From the NCBI RefSeq assembly GCF_000422365.1, contig NZ_AULQ01000012.1, positions 1 through 64,000 on the forward strand: a stretch of 64,000 nt of DNA, written 5' to 3'. This DNA is from Mesoflavibacter zeaxanthinifaciens DSM 18436 (GTDB taxonomy: Bacteria > Bacteroidota > Bacteroidia > Flavobacteriales > Flavobacteriaceae). Below are positions 62,512 through 64,000 of the stretch, in pieces. Numbering within the stretch: position 1 is the first letter of the stretch; the number at the start of each line of letters is the position of its first letter. The translations under genes and the position numbers were made by a program. Under the pieces are notes generated by a model. The model saw nothing but the letters and a program-made list of their open reading frames with translations, was not told the DNA's origin and ran no database searches.

Positions 62512-62949
62512 ATGAAATCTATATTTTACCTTTTAATAGTCTTTATTTTATTTGCTTGTCACGATAAAAAAGACCAAGCACAAACTACTGAAAAAGCTGA
62601 GAAAGTTTACGATATGTACACGCCTTCTGAGATGGCAAATCTTATGAACGAAATGTATACCTATAACGAACAGCTAAAAAAAGATATCATAGACGGTAAA
62701 ATACCTACAGAATTTCCAGAGAAGTTTTTAAACATTCATACCGCGCAGTTATCAGATTTTAAAAGCCGAAATGAAACGTTTAAAAGCTTCTCTAATTTAT
62801 ACATTCAGGCAGAAAAAGAAGTTTTTAATCCAAACTCTAAAGTACCAATAGAAACACGTTTTAATACTGCAATTGGTATTTGTATATCGTGTCATACTAC
62901 CGAATGTACAGGACCAATACCACGTATAAAAAAGTTGATAATTAAATAA
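62512..62949 (+). CDS. Small lipoprotein with a single c-type haem motif
   Basis: The 145-residue protein has a lipobox, LFAC, at about residues 13-16. Residues 30-120 are helical. A CISCH motif near the C terminus (within AIGICISCHTTECTGPIPRI) would attach haem c covalently, with His as proximal ligand; a Met or second His ligand is not obvious. It resembles cytochrome c'-like helical proteins with the haem near the end, but I cannot name a family. It starts two bases after the DUF4920 stop. Confidence 0.78.
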   Translation: MKSIFYLLIVFILFACHDKKDQAQTTEKAEKVYDMYTPSEMANLMNEMYTYNEQLKKDIIDGKIPTEFPEKFLNIHTAQLSDFKSRNETFKSFSNLYIQAEKEVFNPNSKVPIETRFNTAIGICISCHTTECTGPIPRIKKLIIK

Positions 62950-62954
62950 TTATC

Positions 62955-63632
62955 ATGACTATAAGTCCTAAAATCGAAGTTACTAAAGATGGATCTAATA
63001 CTTTATTGCATCCCAAATTTAACACACATTATCACTCGATTTTTGGAGCAATAGAAGAGTCTAATCATGTCTTTATTGATGCAGGTTTAAAATTTATAAA
63101 AACTAACCTACAAAACGATACATGTCGCATTTTGGAAGTAGGGTTTGGTAGTGGTTTAAATGCATTTAATACATTAATTTCTTCAGAAGAATTAGCATTA
63201 AACATAGATTATGTTGGAGTAGAACAATACCCAATATCTATAGAAATAGTATCTCAATTAAATTTTCCTAAAGCATTTAAAAGAGAAGATTTGCAGTCTA
63301 CTTTTTATAAAATGCATGATACAGAATGGGAGAAGTCTGTGAAAATTTCAAAAAATTTCATTTTAGAAAAACGTCAACAAGATATTTTCAACTTCAAAGA
63401 TGAAAACTATTATGATCTAATTTTTTATGACGCTTTTGGTCCTGGATCACAACCAGAATTATGGACAGCTCCAATTTTTGAAATTCTTTTTAAGTCTTTA
63501 AAAGATCAAGGAGTTTTAGTTACTTATTGCGCGCAAGGTGCAGCAAGACGAGCCATGCAAAGTGTTGGATTTACTGTACAACGATGTCCTGGTCCACCAA
63601 ATAAAAGACATATGTTACGAGCAATAAAATAA
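62955..63632 (+). CDS. mnmD: tRNA 5-methylaminomethyl-2-thiouridine methyltransferase MnmD
   Basis: The enzyme adds the final methyl group of mnm5s2U at tRNA position 34. The 225-residue single-domain protein has SAM motif I ILEVGFGSGLNAFNT and the family core YDLIFYDAFGPGSQPELWTA, with YCAQGAARRAMQSVGFTVQR at the end. In E. coli this activity is fused in MnmC; Bacteroidota have it alone. It follows the haem lipoprotein by 5 bases, so may share its transcript. Confidence 0.93.
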   Translation: MTISPKIEVTKDGSNTLLHPKFNTHYHSIFGAIEESNHVFIDAGLKFIKTNLQNDTCRILEVGFGSGLNAFNTLISSEELALNIDYVGVEQYPISIEIVSQLNFPKAFKREDLQSTFYKMHDTEWEKSVKISKNFILEKRQQDIFNFKDENYYDLIFYDAFGPGSQPELWTAPIFEILFKSLKDQGVLVTYCAQGAARRAMQSVGFTVQRCPGPPNKRHMLRAIK

Positions 63633-63709
63633 GTTTTTATTTACTGTTAAATCCTACTTAAAGCCCGTTTTTACCTGCTAATAATTGGTTATTTTTGTAT
63701 AAAATTGAA

Positions 63710-64000
63710 ATGAAAATGCGTGTATTAATAACAGGAGCAACAGGATTAATAGGAACGGAAATTGTTAAATTATGTCACGATAAAAATATAGCAGTTAACT
63801 TCTTAACCACCAGCCAATCTAAACTTAGTAAAGACAATAATTATAAAGGATTTTTATGGAATCCTTCTAAAAATGAAATTGATACAGATTGTATTAAAGA
63901 TGTTGATGTTATAATAAATCTAGTTGGAGCAACTATCTCTAAGCGTTGGACAGAGACTTATAAAAAGGAAATTATTTTAAGTCGTACCCAATCTACACAA
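63710..64000 (+). CDS. TIGR01777 family NAD(P)-dependent epimerase (partial, N-terminal)
   Basis: The first 97 residues are visible, running off the window. ATG 63710 (or ATG 63716, two codons later) opens MKMRVLITGATGLIGTEIVK, the Rossmann GxxGxxG of the extended SDR fold, then FLWNPS and VIINLVGATISKRWT, the TIGR01777 signature. These are SulA-type or cell-division-inhibitor-like nucleotide-sugar epimerase homologues without known substrate. A TATTTTTG box (63690-63697) lies upstream. Confidence 0.85.
   Translation, partial: MKMRVLITGATGLIGTEIVKLCHDKNIAVNFLTTSQSKLSKDNNYKGFLWNPSKNEIDTDCIKDVDVIINLVGATISKRWTETYKKEIILSRTQSTQ

Overview
The window is about 33% GC and comes from a member of the Bacteroidota, almost certainly family Flavobacteriaceae (marine clade near Olleya, Lacinutrix or Winogradskyella; the genus is inferred, not shown). 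The signs are type IX secretion sorting domains, a Rho factor with a long Asn/Lys insertion, promoters of the form TTG-N17..20-TAnnTTTG, weak or absent Shine-Dalgarno sites, fused IcmF mutase, paired type II and type III glutamine synthetases, and many DUF families restricted to this phylum. No phage, transposase, rRNA operon or CRISPR array was seen.

Layout. 1-5.3 kb: the tail of a T9SS type B surface protein, a 5'-truncated dodecin remnant, a FadL-type porin, a low-complexity lipoprotein and proS. 5.3-19.1 kb is mostly housekeeping: tRNA-Glu/rpsT, rho, truA, an ABC exporter, cdaA (c-di-AMP synthesis), folP, a DoxX-like membrane protein, an orphan DppB-like permease, tpiA, prmA and clpS, with several palindromic interspersed elements between 14.3 and 17.95 kb. 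19.1-29.3 kb: tRNA-Arg, a 50-residue small protein, a secreted endonuclease I, a BlaR/BlaI-type sensor pair with a palindromic operator cluster, a Ca/Na antiporter, and divergent glutamine synthetases II and III.

29.3-35.6 kb is the most interesting region, a six-gene curli (functional amyloid) operon: a major curlin repeat protein, a second curlin-like subunit, CsgE, CsgF, CsgG and a beta-propeller lipoprotein. The architecture departs from the E. coli model. The CsgE protein carries an N-terminal domain that aligns without gaps to the amyloid inhibitor CsgC, and the CsgG pore protein carries an extra C-terminal outer-membrane beta-barrel plus a basic tail. A 24-bp near-perfect palindrome lies about 190 bp upstream, and an internal hairpin terminator separates the two subunit genes.

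35.6-64 kb: purM, prfA, pyrF, purU, icmF, a single-domain DEAD-like protein, an 11-Cys metallothionein-like 34-residue peptide beside a sigma factor with a Cys-containing tail, a YpdA-type reductase, an MFS transporter, the fluoride channel CrcB, a dipeptidyl-peptidase III, ilvE, a DUF4920/c-type haem lipoprotein pair, mnmD, and the start of a TIGR01777 epimerase running off the end.

Functional themes are an ordinary core of translation, folate, purine and central metabolism, plus surface biology (T9SS cargo, curli) and metal or redox handling. Start codons were corrected where signal peptides or family N termini required it: TTG for truA, a probable CTG for the DppB-like permease, and shorter starts for proS, clpS, DUF1684 and others.
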